Below are positions 21,619 through 33,774 of a DNA stretch of 64,000 nucleotides, one piece after another. How positions within the stretch are numbered: position 1 is the first letter of the stretch; the number at the start of each line of letters is the position of its first letter. Position numbers and translations under genes: made by a program. The stretch comes from Mrakia gelida (taxonomy: Eukaryota; Basidiomycota; Tremellomycetes; Cystofilobasidiales; Mrakiaceae). The notes below the pieces were generated by a model. It did no database searches and was not told where the DNA came from. It saw nothing but the letters and a program-made list of their open reading frames with translations. The stretch spans positions 1 through 64,000 of the forward strand of contig BRON01000008.1 in assembly GCA_024345305.1 (NCBI GenBank), read 5' to 3'.

Positions 21619-23107
21619 TCACCAAACGGGTGCTTTGCAGGTCTTCTTGTGGGCTTTCCAGTGTGAGGTTTGATGAGCTGTTCGAAAGGTGGGGGGACAA
21701 GATGGGGAGAGGAGAAGTCAGCGACGGAGGAAGAGGAGGAGGACACGAACGCGTCCGTTCGTGAACGAAACGGGAAGAAGAACGAACCTGGCGAGCAGTA
21801 CCGAACTTGTTTGCACTGCGAGCAAAGAGAAGCAGAACCAAAGGAAGGAGGTCAGTTTGAGTTCGAAAGCCAAACGACGGTGGTGAGGAAGGAATAAAAG
21901 ATCGAGGGAGGGAAACGAAAATGCGACTCACCCTCCCACAAACCATCATCTCTCCCTCCCCTCCCATCGTCTTACTCCTCGTACACTCCAGCGCTCCACA
22001 ACTCGTCCAAGGCAGCTCCCCCCTAATCCCCTTCCTAGCTCTCACACACCCCTCATGCTCACACTCCCCAAGCAAGAACGATCTCAACGTCTCCCCTTGC
22101 GTCGTGATCCTCCCAAAAAGCTCCAGCACGTCGTCGTCTTGGGTCTCCTTGTGTTGCAGAGCCTCGTGAAGGGCATCGTTGCTGAGGATGAAGCGTTGGA
22201 CGAGAGGGGTTTCGATCTCGGTGGTGGTTGCGTTGAGCGGGGAGGACATGAAGATGACTCGGGAGAGGAGGAAGAGGAGTTGGGCGAGGGTGGAACCGAG
22301 GTTGATGAGGTGGTCTTGGTTGGCTTCGCGGGTCTGGCGGGACGCGGATATGGAGAGGATGAAGAAACGAGAACAGGTCAGTCAGGCAAGGCGGACTCGA
22401 GTACAGTGCGAAAGAACGAAGAGAGAAGGAAGCTCGTCTCAACTCGTCGTCGATCTCCGGAAGACTCACCTTCGCCTTGAGTTGAGCAGTATACTTCTTC
22501 ACCAGCACATCCCCAATCCTGATCAGCTCAAGGAACAAGTCCTTCCCCACGCCATCGATGTCGTCCCGGATGTAGCGAGAGAGGTAAGGCCGGAGGGAGG
22601 AGTTGTTGGAGGCGACGAAGAGGGCTGAGAGGGTGTAGTCGAGAGGGAAGGTGTGTTCTCGTGCCGCTGCTGAGAGACGGAAGGCTTTGACGAGACCGGG
22701 GAAGTGAAGGTTGAAGAATTTGGCCTGTTTTGAAAGAGGAATGGGGTAGAAAGGTCGTCAGCGAGCGTATCGACGAGAGGAAGGGGGAGGAAACGGACGA
22801 GAACGATGTAGCGCTCGTCCAGAGGGTTTTCTAGTTCTGAGATGCCCGGTAGTCCTACTAGCTGCGTCAAAATATGGCCCCAAAGCGAGCAGAGGTCAGC
22901 CTCCGGTCGAGGTACGAGCACAAAGAGGGATCTTACGAGCTTGTCCATGTCGGAGAGTCTCTGTTAGTGAGCCATGAGGGAAGGAGGGAAAGGAAGTCCC
23001 TTGCGTCCGAGGTCGTCGAATTGAGCACAAGCATCGATGGTCGTTTGAAAGTCGTCTGAGATGCAGCCGAAAGCGTTGGCTAAGTTGTCGACCGTGAATT
23101 CGACCAT
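21619..23107 (-). CDS. MYND zinc-finger protein, long form, copy 1
   Basis: Start ATG 23107: MVEFTVDNLANAFGCISDDF. The body is helical and unrecognised (LVRSLFVLVPRPEADLCSLW; AKFFNLHFPGLVKAFRLSAA; DVLELFGRITTQGETLRSF). The C-terminus is a MYND-type zinc finger assembled over three exons: CEHEGC and GALECTRSKTMGGEGEMMVC, then a 28-nt micro-exon CKQVRYCSP (21815-21788), then HQTSHWKAHKKTCKAPVW and TGA at 21621-21619. Ligands follow the MYND spacing (C-x5-YC, then H and C at the end). MYND domains usually bind proline-rich peptides in partner proteins, with regulatory roles. The N-terminus resembles that of the gene at 59.4 kb (VDNLANAFGCI against VESIATAFQCI), so the two are paralogues. Confidence 0.82.
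21788..21815 (-). other. 28-nt MYND micro-exon (long form, copy 1)
   Basis: A 28-base exon lies between a gcag acceptor and gttcg donor on the minus strand. It encodes the C-x5-YC knuckle and leaves phase 1 for the next exon. The same length and phase recur in the other finger-bearing MYND copies of this window. Confidence 0.75.
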
Positions 23108-23553
23108 GGTGAAAAGGAAAGGAAGGGAGGGAGAGAGTGTTGGAGGGAGGGGGGAGGGAAGGAGCGAAAAGTCGAGCTCGCGTTTCGTTTTCAGGTTCGC
23201 GTCCCAAGTTCTCTCTCGGCTCTATCTTTCTAGCTGAGAGTGTGCGAACCGTGAGGCAGCTTTTGCACCCTCGTATCCCTTAAATCAGCCAAGCGACCAA
23301 AACGAGCGAAGACAGAGGACGGAGGACCGTCGAGACGTGGGCTGAACCTCTCTACCCACCGCACCTCTGTCTCTCTCTCCCTCTCTTTCCCAAACCCAGC
23401 CCCAACCCGCACTCAATTCAAGAGAATGCATACCAATACAAAGGACCTCGATGGGTCCTTCCCCTCCCTGACCAACCCTGCAACCCTCTAGATCTCCTAA
23501 ACCCTACAAGCACAATCAAACGCGAAACCCGATCCCTTTGAAGCGACGGTGCT
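23108..23553. other. Intergenic, NOP10 stop to MYND start
   Basis: Both neighbours are on the minus strand. The stretch serves as the upstream region of the MYND gene (CT-rich on that strand) and the 3' flank of NOP10. Nothing else is visible. Confidence 0.4.
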
Positions 23554-24349
23554 CTACAGAGGCTTAGCAGGGAGCTGGGTGAGGAGGATACCGAATCTCT
23601 TCTTGATCTGTTGGAGACGAGATGAAAGACGTGGTCAGAGGGGGGAGAGGGGGAGCCGAGGTGAGGGGAGGAGGGAGGAGAAGGGAGGAGAGGGAAGGCA
23701 GGGGAGGGAGGGAGGGGAAGTTTGGACGGACGGTAACTCGGTGACGGGAGAACTTGTCGTCGGGGGAGAATCGGGCTGTGAAGAAGGGATGAGGTGGAAG
23801 AGTCAGTATGAATTGACAGAGATAAAGGCGAGGCGAAGGAAGTGCTTGGACGAGGGAGGGAAAGGTTGAGGTCGAGGTGAACGAAGGGAAGCGAGCTGAA
23901 GCTGAGCTTCGTCTTTCCTTCTACAGAGCTCAGATCGGACTCTGAGCTCTCCCCAGCCATCCCTAGTATCCCACCAATCGTCCCGCCCAGTTCCCAGCTC
24001 GCTATGGGCGAAGGACAAGGAGGGAAAGGCTGGACTAACCGGGATGAGCCGACTTGGCTACTCGTCCAGTATCGGTGACCTTCTGTTTCAATCCCAAAGC
24101 AACACAAGGACCCAGAGCGTCAGAACTACCATCCTCGCAAGCTCTGCACAGAGCGCTATCCGATACAGCTTCAGCTGAAGGAGCAGGAGCGAACCTTGAG
24201 GGTGTAGATCCTGGGAAAGAAGAGAAGGAAGGAAGGTGAAGGTCAGCTTTGACGTTTCGAGCGAGGTCTGCTTCTCTTTGCGACCAGAGGAAGATGGAAT
24301 TTTGAACTTACCTCTTTCCATCAGGGGCGTCGGTGTACATAAGATGCAT
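23554..24349 (-). CDS. NOP10: H/ACA snoRNP subunit NOP10
   Basis: NOP10 is a roughly 60-residue core protein of H/ACA ribonucleoproteins that guide pseudouridylation of rRNA and stabilise telomerase RNA. Five exons on the minus strand join cleanly: MHLMYTDAPDGKR (from ATG 24349), a 16-nt micro-exon giving IYTLK (24210-24195), KVTDTGRVAKSAHP, ARFSPDDKFSRHRVT and IKKRFGILLTQLPAKPL before TAG (23556-23554). The assembled order MHLMY...YTLK...SAHPARFSPDDK.SRHRVTIKKRFG is the diagnostic NOP10 sequence, and the length fits the family. The micro-exon has an unusual gttcgc donor. The gene is divergent from the disordered-protein gene at 24962. Confidence 0.95.
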
Positions 24350-24961
24350 GGTGGGCGAAGGAGAGTAAAGAGAGGACGGGAAGGGAAGGGAAGGGAGAGA
24401 AGAAGGGAGAGGTGTCGTTGAGGTGAGCTCGAAGGATTTGAGAAAGCGAGAAGCAAGAGGGGAGGGGTTCCTCGACGACCGCGAGAGAGGGAAATCTGTC
24501 ACCCTGAGAACGCGAATTTCTGTCAGAAGAGCGAAAGTACTTCTGTGAAGGAAGTTTTCAGGTTTCTGAGATCACTGAGAAAATCATGTCGCGCTCTGAC
24601 CAGCTCTCTCGCCTGACGACCGTTTCGATCAGCTCGAGCTCACCTTGTGTTTCCCTTTGTTCTCGCTCTAACCTTCTCCCTTGGTCGCTTCCCCTTCTTT
24701 CTTTATCTGGTTTCAAGTCTTGACCTTCCCTTTGTTTCATGCTGACCTAGCTGTCTCCATTGAAGTTTGATCTCCTCCTCTTCCCCAACCCCCATCCGTC
24801 CCTCCAGAAGCAGGCTCTTCCCCTTGTCCTTCCTCCCTCCAACCCTTCAAGCCCAGACTCGACCTCCATCAAAGGGATCCCTCCTTCCAAGAACTCAACT
24901 CACTCAGAGACATTCCACACCTCTCTCCCCAACGAATCCTCTCCCTTCTTCCTCAACAATC
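24350..24961. promoter_or_regulatory. Divergent promoter region, NOP10 / disordered protein
   Basis: Start codons on either side point away from each other. The plus-strand part (24740-24961) is CT-rich and extends an open frame without a credible start. Several gtgagc/ctgac pairs suggest spliced leaders. No gene is called. Confidence 0.4.
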
Positions 24962-27323
24962 ATGTCTTCAACCATCACCAACAAAATCGAGAGCAAGACG
25001 AACAAGGAAGTCGAATCGACCAACCTCGTCCTCCTCCCTTTCCCTTCTCCCACCTCCCCTCTCACGGACACTCTCCTCAAGTTCGCAGCTGAGCTCGCAG
25101 ACCCTGCGACCACCATCGCAGCCAACAAGTCGTCTTCTTCTCCTCCTCACCCGACCGCCGGCGGTCCTCCTTCGTTCCTCGACCATCCTCCCTCCCCCTC
25201 CGTCCTCCCTCCTCCTTACGCTTCCAGCAACCCTTTCACCAAAGCGAACAAGCACTCTCGACCTACCCCTCTAGGATACGTCCCTCCTCCCACCCCCCTC
25301 GCATCAAGAAGGAAAAGATCCATCGTCCTCTCCCCTCTTCTCCCTTCCAACCACTCCTCCAACCAACCTCGAGCTCGACGCTCCTCCTCCTCTCACAAGT
25401 TCCACGCAACTCGTCCTCGTCAATCCTCCTACACCCCCACCTCTCAAGGAAGCTTCTCCTCCTTTGCCTCCCCTCGATCAGCTTCCTTCCCTCCTCGAAC
25501 TCCTGGATCGCCCCTCGCCATCTTCCCTCCCACTCCCTCCCATCTTCAACACGGTCACAACCCGCGTCGTCCCTCCTCCTCGTCCATCATGACTCTCAAC
25601 TCCTCAACCACTCCTACCATCACCATCTTCAACGAACCCACTCTCCCGCCGTCCTCCTCCTCCTCCTCCTCCTCCCTCCCCTTCACAGGAGCCAAGTTCA
25701 GAAGGTCAGAGAGCGTCTCTTCCGAGTTCGCTCTCTCCCTCGGAGTCTTCGAGACCTCCCTCCCAGCCTCCTTCCTCCCTCAACCCTCCCCTCCCACCTC
25801 CCCCAACCCCTCCCCCATCACCCACTCCTTCCCTCCCCTCTCTCACCACCCCTCCTCCACCACCCAACCCGGAGGCCCAACTCGAACCACCCGAATGAGT
25901 CGTTCCCGACCCTCCTCCTCCAACTCCCTCGAGTTGCGCCAAACCGCCTCTGCCGCTCCTCACACCTTCGGGAACGCTCCTCCCTCGCCTCGCAAATCCA
26001 TCGGCAGAACCACCGTGCCCGTCAGTCCTGGAAGTGCCCCGAGCAAGGCGAAGCAGTTCTTGGGCGTTGGGAGTCCGATGGCTGGGAACGAGGATAAGAG
26101 CTGGGGAGGAGGGCAGAAGAGGACGTTGAGTGCGAGTGAGACGTTGCAGGCTAGGAAGGATAAGGAGAGGAGGAAGAGGGCGGAGGCGGCGAGACCGTTG
26201 CCTTATTCGAAGAAGTTGGAGATCGATGCGTTCTTTGGAGAGGTGGTGAGTTCAGCTTCTTCTCTCGGAGGGGGTGGGTTGAGACGCGTTTCGGTTTCGC
26301 TGACTTCGAACTCGTTTCCACTTCGTTGCAGGCCCACAAACCCAAGAAGCACTCGTCGTCCTCGAGATCTGGAGCGTCGTCGAAGTTCAACGCGTCGGCT
26401 GGGAGGAACGTTGGGATGGGAAGAGGAGTCGAGCATATCGGAGAGGACGGGACGCTTTGGATGGACGTCGAGGAAGAGGTTCGTCTCGTCTCCACGCCCT
26501 TCTCATCTTTCTTTTGCCTCTCTCCTTTATCTCCTCACGTCGACTGACTCCTCACTCTGTTCTTCTCGCCACCTCACAGCAAGAATGGGCCTGGCTCCTC
26601 TCCGAGATCGGTCGAGGCGGACAACCTCTCGCTTCCTGGCCCATCGAGTTCACCTCCTCCAACCAACCCAACGGAGGTGTCTCCCCCACCACCGCCACCT
26701 TCCCAACCTACCACTCCTCCTCAGGTCTCGCTACTCCCTTCGAACACGAGGAACAACACCTCCTCGCCGATGATCGAAGCGCTTGGACCATTCTCGAAAA
26801 CGACGACGCGCCGAAACTCGTCTCCGTTCTCGACATGCCCAAGAAATCGAAGGACCTCCCTATCCCTATGGACGAGGACTCGGACTCCGGCTCTTCCTCC
26901 TCGTCGGCTTCTCGATCGGCCAACACGAAGAGCCAGAAGGAGAAGAAACGACCCAAACCCCTCAAGCTCGCTTCAACTCTCTCCTCCTCCTTGCCCAAAT
27001 CGTTCACCCTCCCCACCAGCACCACGCCGAGCACCACTCCCACCACCCTCCCTCCCGCCTCCCTCGGCAAACCGATCTCTTCTGAGGAAGGCAAATCCGA
27101 ATTCCTCTCCTCGACCTTCAAACTCGCCACTCCTCCCTCGCCTTCGTACACCATCAACTCGACGACGGAAACGGAGGGGAACAGACCTAGGACCTCCTCC
27201 AGTGCGAGTAAGAAGAGCGTCGCTGGAGGGACGCCGAAAGTGGGAGGAGGAAGAGGAAGCTTGGGAGGAGCGACGTCGTTGGTGAAGGGGTTCTTCAGTC
27301 GGGGTAACAGTACGAAGGCTTGA
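24962..27323 (+). CDS. Large disordered Ser/Pro-rich protein
   Basis: I do not recognise the family. ATG 24962 opens MSSTITNKIESKTNKEVEST; exon 1 runs to 26245 (gtgagt donor), exon 2 from the gcag at about 26332 to about 26479, and exon 3 from about 26580 to TGA 27321-27323. Most of the 680 or so residues are low-complexity Ser/Pro/Thr with short basic patches (LASRRKRSIVLSPLLPSNHS). The conserved-looking core spans the exon joins: ARPLPYSKKLEIDAFFGEV, GVEHIGEDGTLWMDVEEE and EWAWLLSEIGRGG, which look like short folded or motif segments. The tail is Lys/Ser-rich and ends VKGFFSRGNSTKA. The composition suggests a phosphoregulated scaffold or nuclear regulator, which is an inference only. Confidence 0.78.
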
Positions 27324-27605
27324 GGAGGAAGCGGACGTCGTGTGGTGTTTCTCGTTTCGTTTCGTTTGTTTTGCTTCGCTCGCTCGTTCTCGCTTCGTTC
27401 TCTGTGTTTTGGATCTGACTGGTTTCAGATAGTCTGCGTCTCTGTTGATTTTGCTTGACTCTAATCTAATAACGTCTCATCGTCTCACTCTCGGAGCTCA
27501 TAGCAAGAACGCGACGAAGAGGAACGAAAGACATGGTCGTCGTCAAAACAGAATCGTTCGGGTCGTAAAAGATAGGAAAGACGTAGACAGAGAGAAAAGG
27601 GGTAA
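27324..27605. other. Convergent 3' flanks
   Basis: T-rich sequence follows the upstream stop (about 27340-27420) and probably contains both polyadenylation regions. No gene is seen. Confidence 0.4.
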
Positions 27606-30600
27606 CTAAGCAGCGTCTCGGAAAGTGGTCCCAAAGATCGTGCAGTAGATCTTCTCGACCCCATCGACGCGAACGACCGTCTTGCGAAGACCGAGATCGA
27701 GGAGGGGAGGACGGCCGGAGACCTTGGTGGAGAGGTGAGGAGCGAGGATCTGGAACTGGGAGACGAGGTGGGCTTTTGAGCGAGCGAGGTAGTCCGCGAA
27801 TTGGGAGGCCGGTGGAAGGGAGGGGAAGAGCTCGAGCTGGGGAGGAAGGGACGCGTTAGTTTCGAGGTCGCCTCGAACGACGAAGAGAAGAGACGAAAAG
27901 CGGTGACTTACCAACTGTTCGCCGCAAAGAACGGCGTGAGTCTCCTTGGTTCCGTCTTGGAGGACGAGAAGGAGGCGGTAGGTCTGAGTGATGAACTCCT
28001 CCGACCCTCGAGGGCAAGGGCATCTCGTTTCGTCCGGAACGAGACTGGAAAACGAGACGAACGTGGAGCCTTTGGTCAGCGAAGGGAGCTCACGAAGCAG
28101 ACGGAGGGAAGAGCGAACCAGTGATCGCAGACATCGCAACCAGATACGACGATGTCCTCAAGGCGATCTGGGCTGAAGAAGGCAAAGGGAAGAGGAGGGA
28201 GAGGGAGAGGGAGAGACGTCAACGAGCCGTCGAGAATGGGGGACGAGAGACGAGAGACGAGACGACTCACAAGCAGTTCTTGATCCTGGCTCTCGTCATG
28301 AACTCAGTTCTGTCACTGTTGCTGATCTCGAGGAGAGAAGTTCCGTTGGGATGATCGGGATCGAAGAAGGAGGTTTGGGCTACGAGAAGGGAAAGACGCG
28401 TCGACGGGTCAGCCCAGCTTCGTCTAAGCTCGAAGCGATGGAACGAGAGAGACTCACTTGGAGACACCGTATCACGAGGGAGAGCAGCCATCGCTTCCTT
28501 ACTAGCTGTTGAGGTTCCACGATCTTCTCCGACGAAGGGGACGGACGAAGCTCTGGACGATGGACTTCGGCTGGGAGTGGCGAGTCTCGACGGACCAGCA
28601 ACAGGCGAGTGGTGGTCAATGAGGGCCTCCTTCGGTTCCAACTTGACGGCTTGAGGGGATTTGACAGGATCGGAGGACGTGGAGGCGACGGCGATGGGTT
28701 GTGGTTGAGGTCGAGGAGCTGGGGACGAGACGCGAGGGATCGTCGAAGTCGAAGCTGCAGGAGGAGGAGCGACGACCAGTGGACCGTTGGAGGGGTTGTA
28801 GTACGAGTATTTGAGCCTGAAAACGATCAAAAGTTCAGTCCCAGTCAGCAGGAGGTCATCGTCGACGCGAGAAAGGTAGATCGCTCACTGAAGGAAACTC
28901 GTCGCCCTCGGATCCGACTCTGGGATCCTAGTCACCGAAACTCCCTCCCGACTCTCCACGATCCCGACCAAGCTCCTCGAACTACTCTTGATCTGCATGC
29001 CTCGTATAAGGAGGAGTTTCCCTTCGACCAGCCCATCGAAGAAGCTCTGATCCAACTTGAGAGTGTCGTGGACCCAGACGGTGAGGACGCATCGACCGAA
29101 AGGTTTGGTCGGATAGACCGAGCCCGTTGGAGCCCTCGCGGGTTCCACCATGGAGATGAAGCGGTTGGCAGTGTAGTCGGTGATGAGAAGGGTCCTGATA
29201 CCATCGGCGAGAGGTCGAATGCTGACGAGCTGAGAAGAGAAGAGAAGGAACGAGGAAGTGGTTAGTCCTCGACGCCTCTCGAAGGTTTCGCTTTGATACA
29301 GCGAGACTCGCCTGGACGAGGCAATCCACGACGTCTCCGGCTGCGAAGTGACCGATCCTCCTGGTCTCTCCGGCTCGGGGAGGAGCGAGCTCGTCCGAAG
29401 GAGGGCGAACGAGAGGAGCAGGAGGAGGAGGTCGATAGGCTGCGAGATCGTCCTTCTTGGTGAAGAAGAAGTGTCGGCGACTGAGAGAAGAGCGACCGAT
29501 CAAAAACTAGTCAGTCGAGCAGTTTCGATGTCGCCCAAGCCAGACTTTGCACTCACCTCAACAGTCCAGTCAACGACGCGTCGTCCTCGTGAAGGATCGT
29601 GAGCGTGGGAACGATGGTCTTTGATGTTCTCGGGTTGACGTGAGCGAGGAGTCGACCGTCGTGAAGTCGTCCGTTGACATTCTCGATCTTGACGAAGTCT
29701 CCAGCGACGAGATTGTGGACGGTTGAACCACGAGCTTCATCGTCCCAGAGCGTGAGTTGAAGGACGAAGCGCCCAAAGCGAGTGACGGGAGGGTTTGAGC
29801 GAGGTCGAGGTTGGCTTGAAGGTGATATGAGTCGATTCTCGGTGAAGTCGGTGACCTCGAGGATGGTGCTTCGAGCTGTGTTGAGGTACTGAAGGCTGAC
29901 GATCTGCGAGGAGGAAGACCCAGAAGAGCGAGAGGAAAAGAGTGAAGTCAGATCGACGCCACGTACTTTTGGGAGAAGCGAAGGGACGCTCACCTGACAG
30001 ACGAGGTTGATATAGGTATCTTCCTTGATATCCTCGACGGGAAGAGTCTGTCGACCAGCTGCATTCGAGCGAGCGACGACCTTGACCGACGACGCGAGAT
30101 CGGGGAGAGGGTTGTCGATCGTGTCCGCTCGGAGCTTCGAGATGAAGGCCGCTCGTCGGCTGATGGAGAGGAAGTGAGCAAAAAGAGGTTCGAGGTCAAC
30201 CTCCGAGAGAGAGGGGAGACGCGAAGGTGAGAATGAAGAGGGGAGGCGAGGCAAACTCACTCAAGCAACGCGTCCAACTCCGGCGTCTTCCCGACCCTGT
30301 CGATCTGACACCCATCGCAATCGTACATCGACCCTTCCCAGAAGTTCTTGATTCGAGGTTTGACGTTCCGAAGCCTGACGACCTTCCCAACTCGAAGGCT
30401 CGACGTGATCTCGTCTGCAAGATCGTTCTGCGACGAAGGTGAACGAACGAAGATCAGCTCCCTCGTCTTCCTCGCCATGGAAGGATGATGGAAGACGACT
30501 CACCCATGTACTGATCTTGAAGCAGGAAGTCCCGAACGGTTCAGTAGGCGTCGCATCGTACGAAGTCGAAGGTCCGTAGTTCTCGAAGAAGTCGTTGCTC

Positions 30601-33528
30601 GTCCAGTCGGTGATCCAGAAGTCCTTCGCGTAATCGGTGAACTCGACTTTGACGACCTGTCCAACAACATCCAAGCCATCAGCATCTAGTTCCGAGCCCA
30701 GCCAGGAAGAGGGACCACGAACTCACCTGTCCGATACAATCGAAAAACTCCCTCTCATTCACGATCTCCTCCATCCTCAACGTCCTCCTCCCCTTGGGCT
30801 TGATAGCCACCGACTCGTTCGCGAACCTCACCACCTCGTCGTCGTCCTTCACGAACTCGAACTTCTTCTTTGACCACGCAGCGAGTTTCCTGAAGTAGCT
30901 CTCGACGAAAGGGCCGAGGGTGGCGAGGCTCTCGAGATCCATGGTCGATCCTCCACGGAGAGGTTGATGCTCGAACTTCTCGAGGTCGGTGTCGACGAAG
31001 GCCCAGGAGAAGCCGTCGAAGGAACCTCCTACGAAGTCGGGGGTTTCTTGGAAGTCTGCTCTCTGGGAGAAGGAAGGAAAGGGAGGGTGAGGAAGGAAGG
31101 AAGAAAGGAGGGAGTCAGCGCAGGAGAGACGGACGACACTCGTCGAGGATGCGAGCCAAGAACTCACCTTGAGGTCTCGAAGAAGGATAACCGATCCGAT
31201 CTGAAGCTTGGGTTCGACGGGGAGGTTGATGACATCTGTTGCGAACATCTTGACAGAGATCTGGCCGCTGGGATCGTCGATTCGGAAGTTCACGAAGGGT
31301 TGATCTGGACGAGCGAGAGAGAAGAGAAGGACGCGACGCGTAAGAACGAGGAAGATGAAGAGTTCGAACGAGGAAGAAGCGAAGCACGCACTGTTCTTCG
31401 AGATCTTGAGAGGCTGGATGTTGGTGACGACTCCGATGGTGCAGCGTCGAGTAGGTCCGGCCGGGAGACCTCGAAGGCTGGCGATGTCGAAGTAGGTGTG
31501 TTTCTGTTACGCGAAGAGACCAACCCAAGTCAGACTTCGAGTCATCCGGACTCGAAAAGAAACTCTTCGATGAACTGGACTCACCTCCGTCTTCAACCCA
31601 AGCTCAAAGTCTCCCCTCTCAATCGCCATCCTCGACCTTTTCGCTCCTGCCGGTTCGACGCTGGAACCCGACCCTGAACCACTTGGACCTGCCGCTGCCC
31701 ACCCTTCCCCTCCTCCACCAGCCGCCAACCTCTTCTTCTGAGCCTTCTTCTGAGCCTTGTTGAGCTTGGTTCCGTTCGTCGAGGTGGTGGAGGTCGAGCT
31801 GACGGAGGAGCAGGAGGCGGAGATGGAGAGGGTGCGTTTGGAGATGAGGCTCGCTGCTGAGGCCGAGGGAAGGTTGGATGAGGGAGTTGGAGAGGCTTGG
31901 GATGCTGGTTGAGGAGGGAGACGTGATGGACCAGCGGCAGCGGAGGAAATGGAAGCCCCGGGAGGTGGGATGGGATTCGAAGGGCGAGAGGAGGTCGCGT
32001 CGTTCGAGGTTGGAGGAGGGAGGGGTTTGACGCGTGGAGAAGAAGGTTGTTGCTCGGGGACCTCAGGGATTGTGGGAAGTAGCGACTCTCCAGCTCCCTC
32101 ACCTCCACCTGCAGCTTCCTCCTCCTCAGCAGGCGGCTCATCGACGCATACCACAGGCGGCTCTACCTCTCCCTCCCTCTCTCCGTTCGCACTGTTCGAG
32201 AACTCCGCGTCACCGTCCTCCTCGAACTCCATGATCATCCTCGCCATCACCATCTGCTCTCTAAGCGCCGTCACGTCGAACATGCACTTCTTGAGGACGT
32301 CCATCGGGCAGAGCATGATCGCGTCAACGACCCTGGCGAGGAGATCTCCCTCGAGGTCGGGATCTGCGAGGCGAACTTTGGCGAGGACGAGGTTCTTCAT
32401 CTTGGACGATCCGTTGGAGGAGGAGGAGGGACTGGGAGTGGAGAGGTTGGAGTTGGCGCGAGGGAGCTTCGAGCTTGGGGTGGCGGAGGGAGACGGGGAG
32501 GTCGAAGTCGGAGGGAGAAGGGCGTTGGACGTGGTGGTGGGTTTCTTCGAGCTTGGACCTGCTTCTGGTGTAGGGGAGTGAGGTCTTTTGAGTTGTAGGG
32601 TGGTTGTTGATGCTGCTGGTGGGACGATGGGTGGTAGTGCTGGTTGGGGAGAGGGGTCCGAGGCGTTGGAAGCAGAGGGAGAGGTTGAGCCGACTGGACG
32701 AGGGACCGAGGACGATCTGGCGACCATGATGGCTTCGATGTCTTCGAGAGAGGAAGATCCTGAGATGGTGGTCTTGGTAGAGGAAGCGTCCGAGAGAGAT
32801 CTTTGGACTGCGAAGCAAAGGAACAGCGGGAGGAGTGAGCTCGCGTTGGCTTATCGAGGTGAGCTCGACATCCCCTGCCTCCTCCCTTCCCTCGCCTCCC
32901 TCTGCTCCTGAAGAAAGACTCACGTTGGAAACCATCGACTGACTGCTTCCCCCACTTCATCTTGACTCCTCCTCCAAAGATCGCAACGACTGAAGCTTGT
33001 CCCGGCGCTCCTTCCTTCTCCTCGAGGACGGCTCCTTCGAGCGAGACAGTGAGCTTGGAGGAGACGTTGGGAAGTTGGACCGTTCGAGCCCATGCTCCTT
33101 TGAGTTCGAGTAGGATCCCAGTCGCATCCTTGAGGAAGCTATCAGTGGCGAAGGCAGACGAGAGAAGTATCAGCAGGAGGTCTTGAGGTGGAATAGGAGC
33201 GAGCGAAAGAGGATGGGAGGGAAGGAAGGAAGCTTGGAGCTCACATCTTTGCCGTCTGAGTCTCCTCCTTCCACTTGAGAACCTGAAGGACCTCTCCACG
33301 GATATACTGCTTCTCCAACGTCTCCCTCGTCGAGGTCCGAGCTGATAAGGAGCTGATGGGGACGAGAGTCGCGTCCGAGAACGAAGGAGGGGGTTCCTCC
33401 ATCCTGGCTTTCTTGATCTTCCTCTTCTCTCCTTCTCCGATTGATGGAGGAAGCAGCAGACGTTTCGACGACGATGGTTCCGAGGAGAGAGCTTGGCCAG
33501 CTTGGGGAGAAGAGGACACCGTAGCCAT
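27606..33528 (-). CDS. POT1: POT1-type telomere end-binding protein with repeated OB folds
   Basis: POT1 binds single-stranded telomeric DNA and caps chromosome ends in shelterin. The minus-strand gene has about 18 exons. ATG 33528 opens MATVSSSPQAGQALSSEPSS; an in-frame ATG at 33645 could extend it. A Ser/Pro-rich region of about 380 residues (32727-31584) is followed by the first OB fold: KHTYFDIASLRGLPAGPTRR, then NQPFVNFRIDDPSGQISVKM. The text continues LESLATLGPFVESYFRKLAA, like the end of the first POT1 domain. Further OB-like units repeat one pattern: VVKVEFTDYAKDFWITDWTS (about 30670), IVSLQYLNTARSTILEVTDF (about 29905) and DGIRTLLITDYTANRFISM (about 29215). Between them lies MYDCDGCQIDRVGK. 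The C-terminal part has a Cys pair in SGCDVCDHWFALPSV and ends YCTIFGTTFRDAA. The several ITD/VTD-x-T repeats make it larger than animal POT1. An RPA-like protein is the main alternative. Confidence 0.82.
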
Positions 33529-33774
33529 ACCGACGAGGGCGAGGGAGGGGAAGGGGAGGGGAAGGGCAAAGAGGTGGCGAAGATGGGTGGGAGGGAGGAG
33601 CGAGGCGCGAAGGCGAGAGGGAAGTCGCGAGACGCGTCGACTCATCTGGACTTCTGCGTGTTAGTTTTTCCTTCTTTTGCCCTTTCAAGCAGCCACGTAG
33701 GAGACGGATACATATTCGAAAGTCGTTAAGATACTACGAAACACAAAGTCAAACCCACCCCTCCTCGCCTCCCC

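Noticed and set aside
28609..29265. Plus-strand frame of 218 codons opposite POT1
   Set aside because: Antisense shadow of POT1 exons with Arg/Glu/Gly composition; no independent support.
32397..33569. 390-codon minus-strand frame in the POT1 region
   Set aside because: It crosses POT1 introns in the wrong frame; the exons there carry the spliced POT1 frame.
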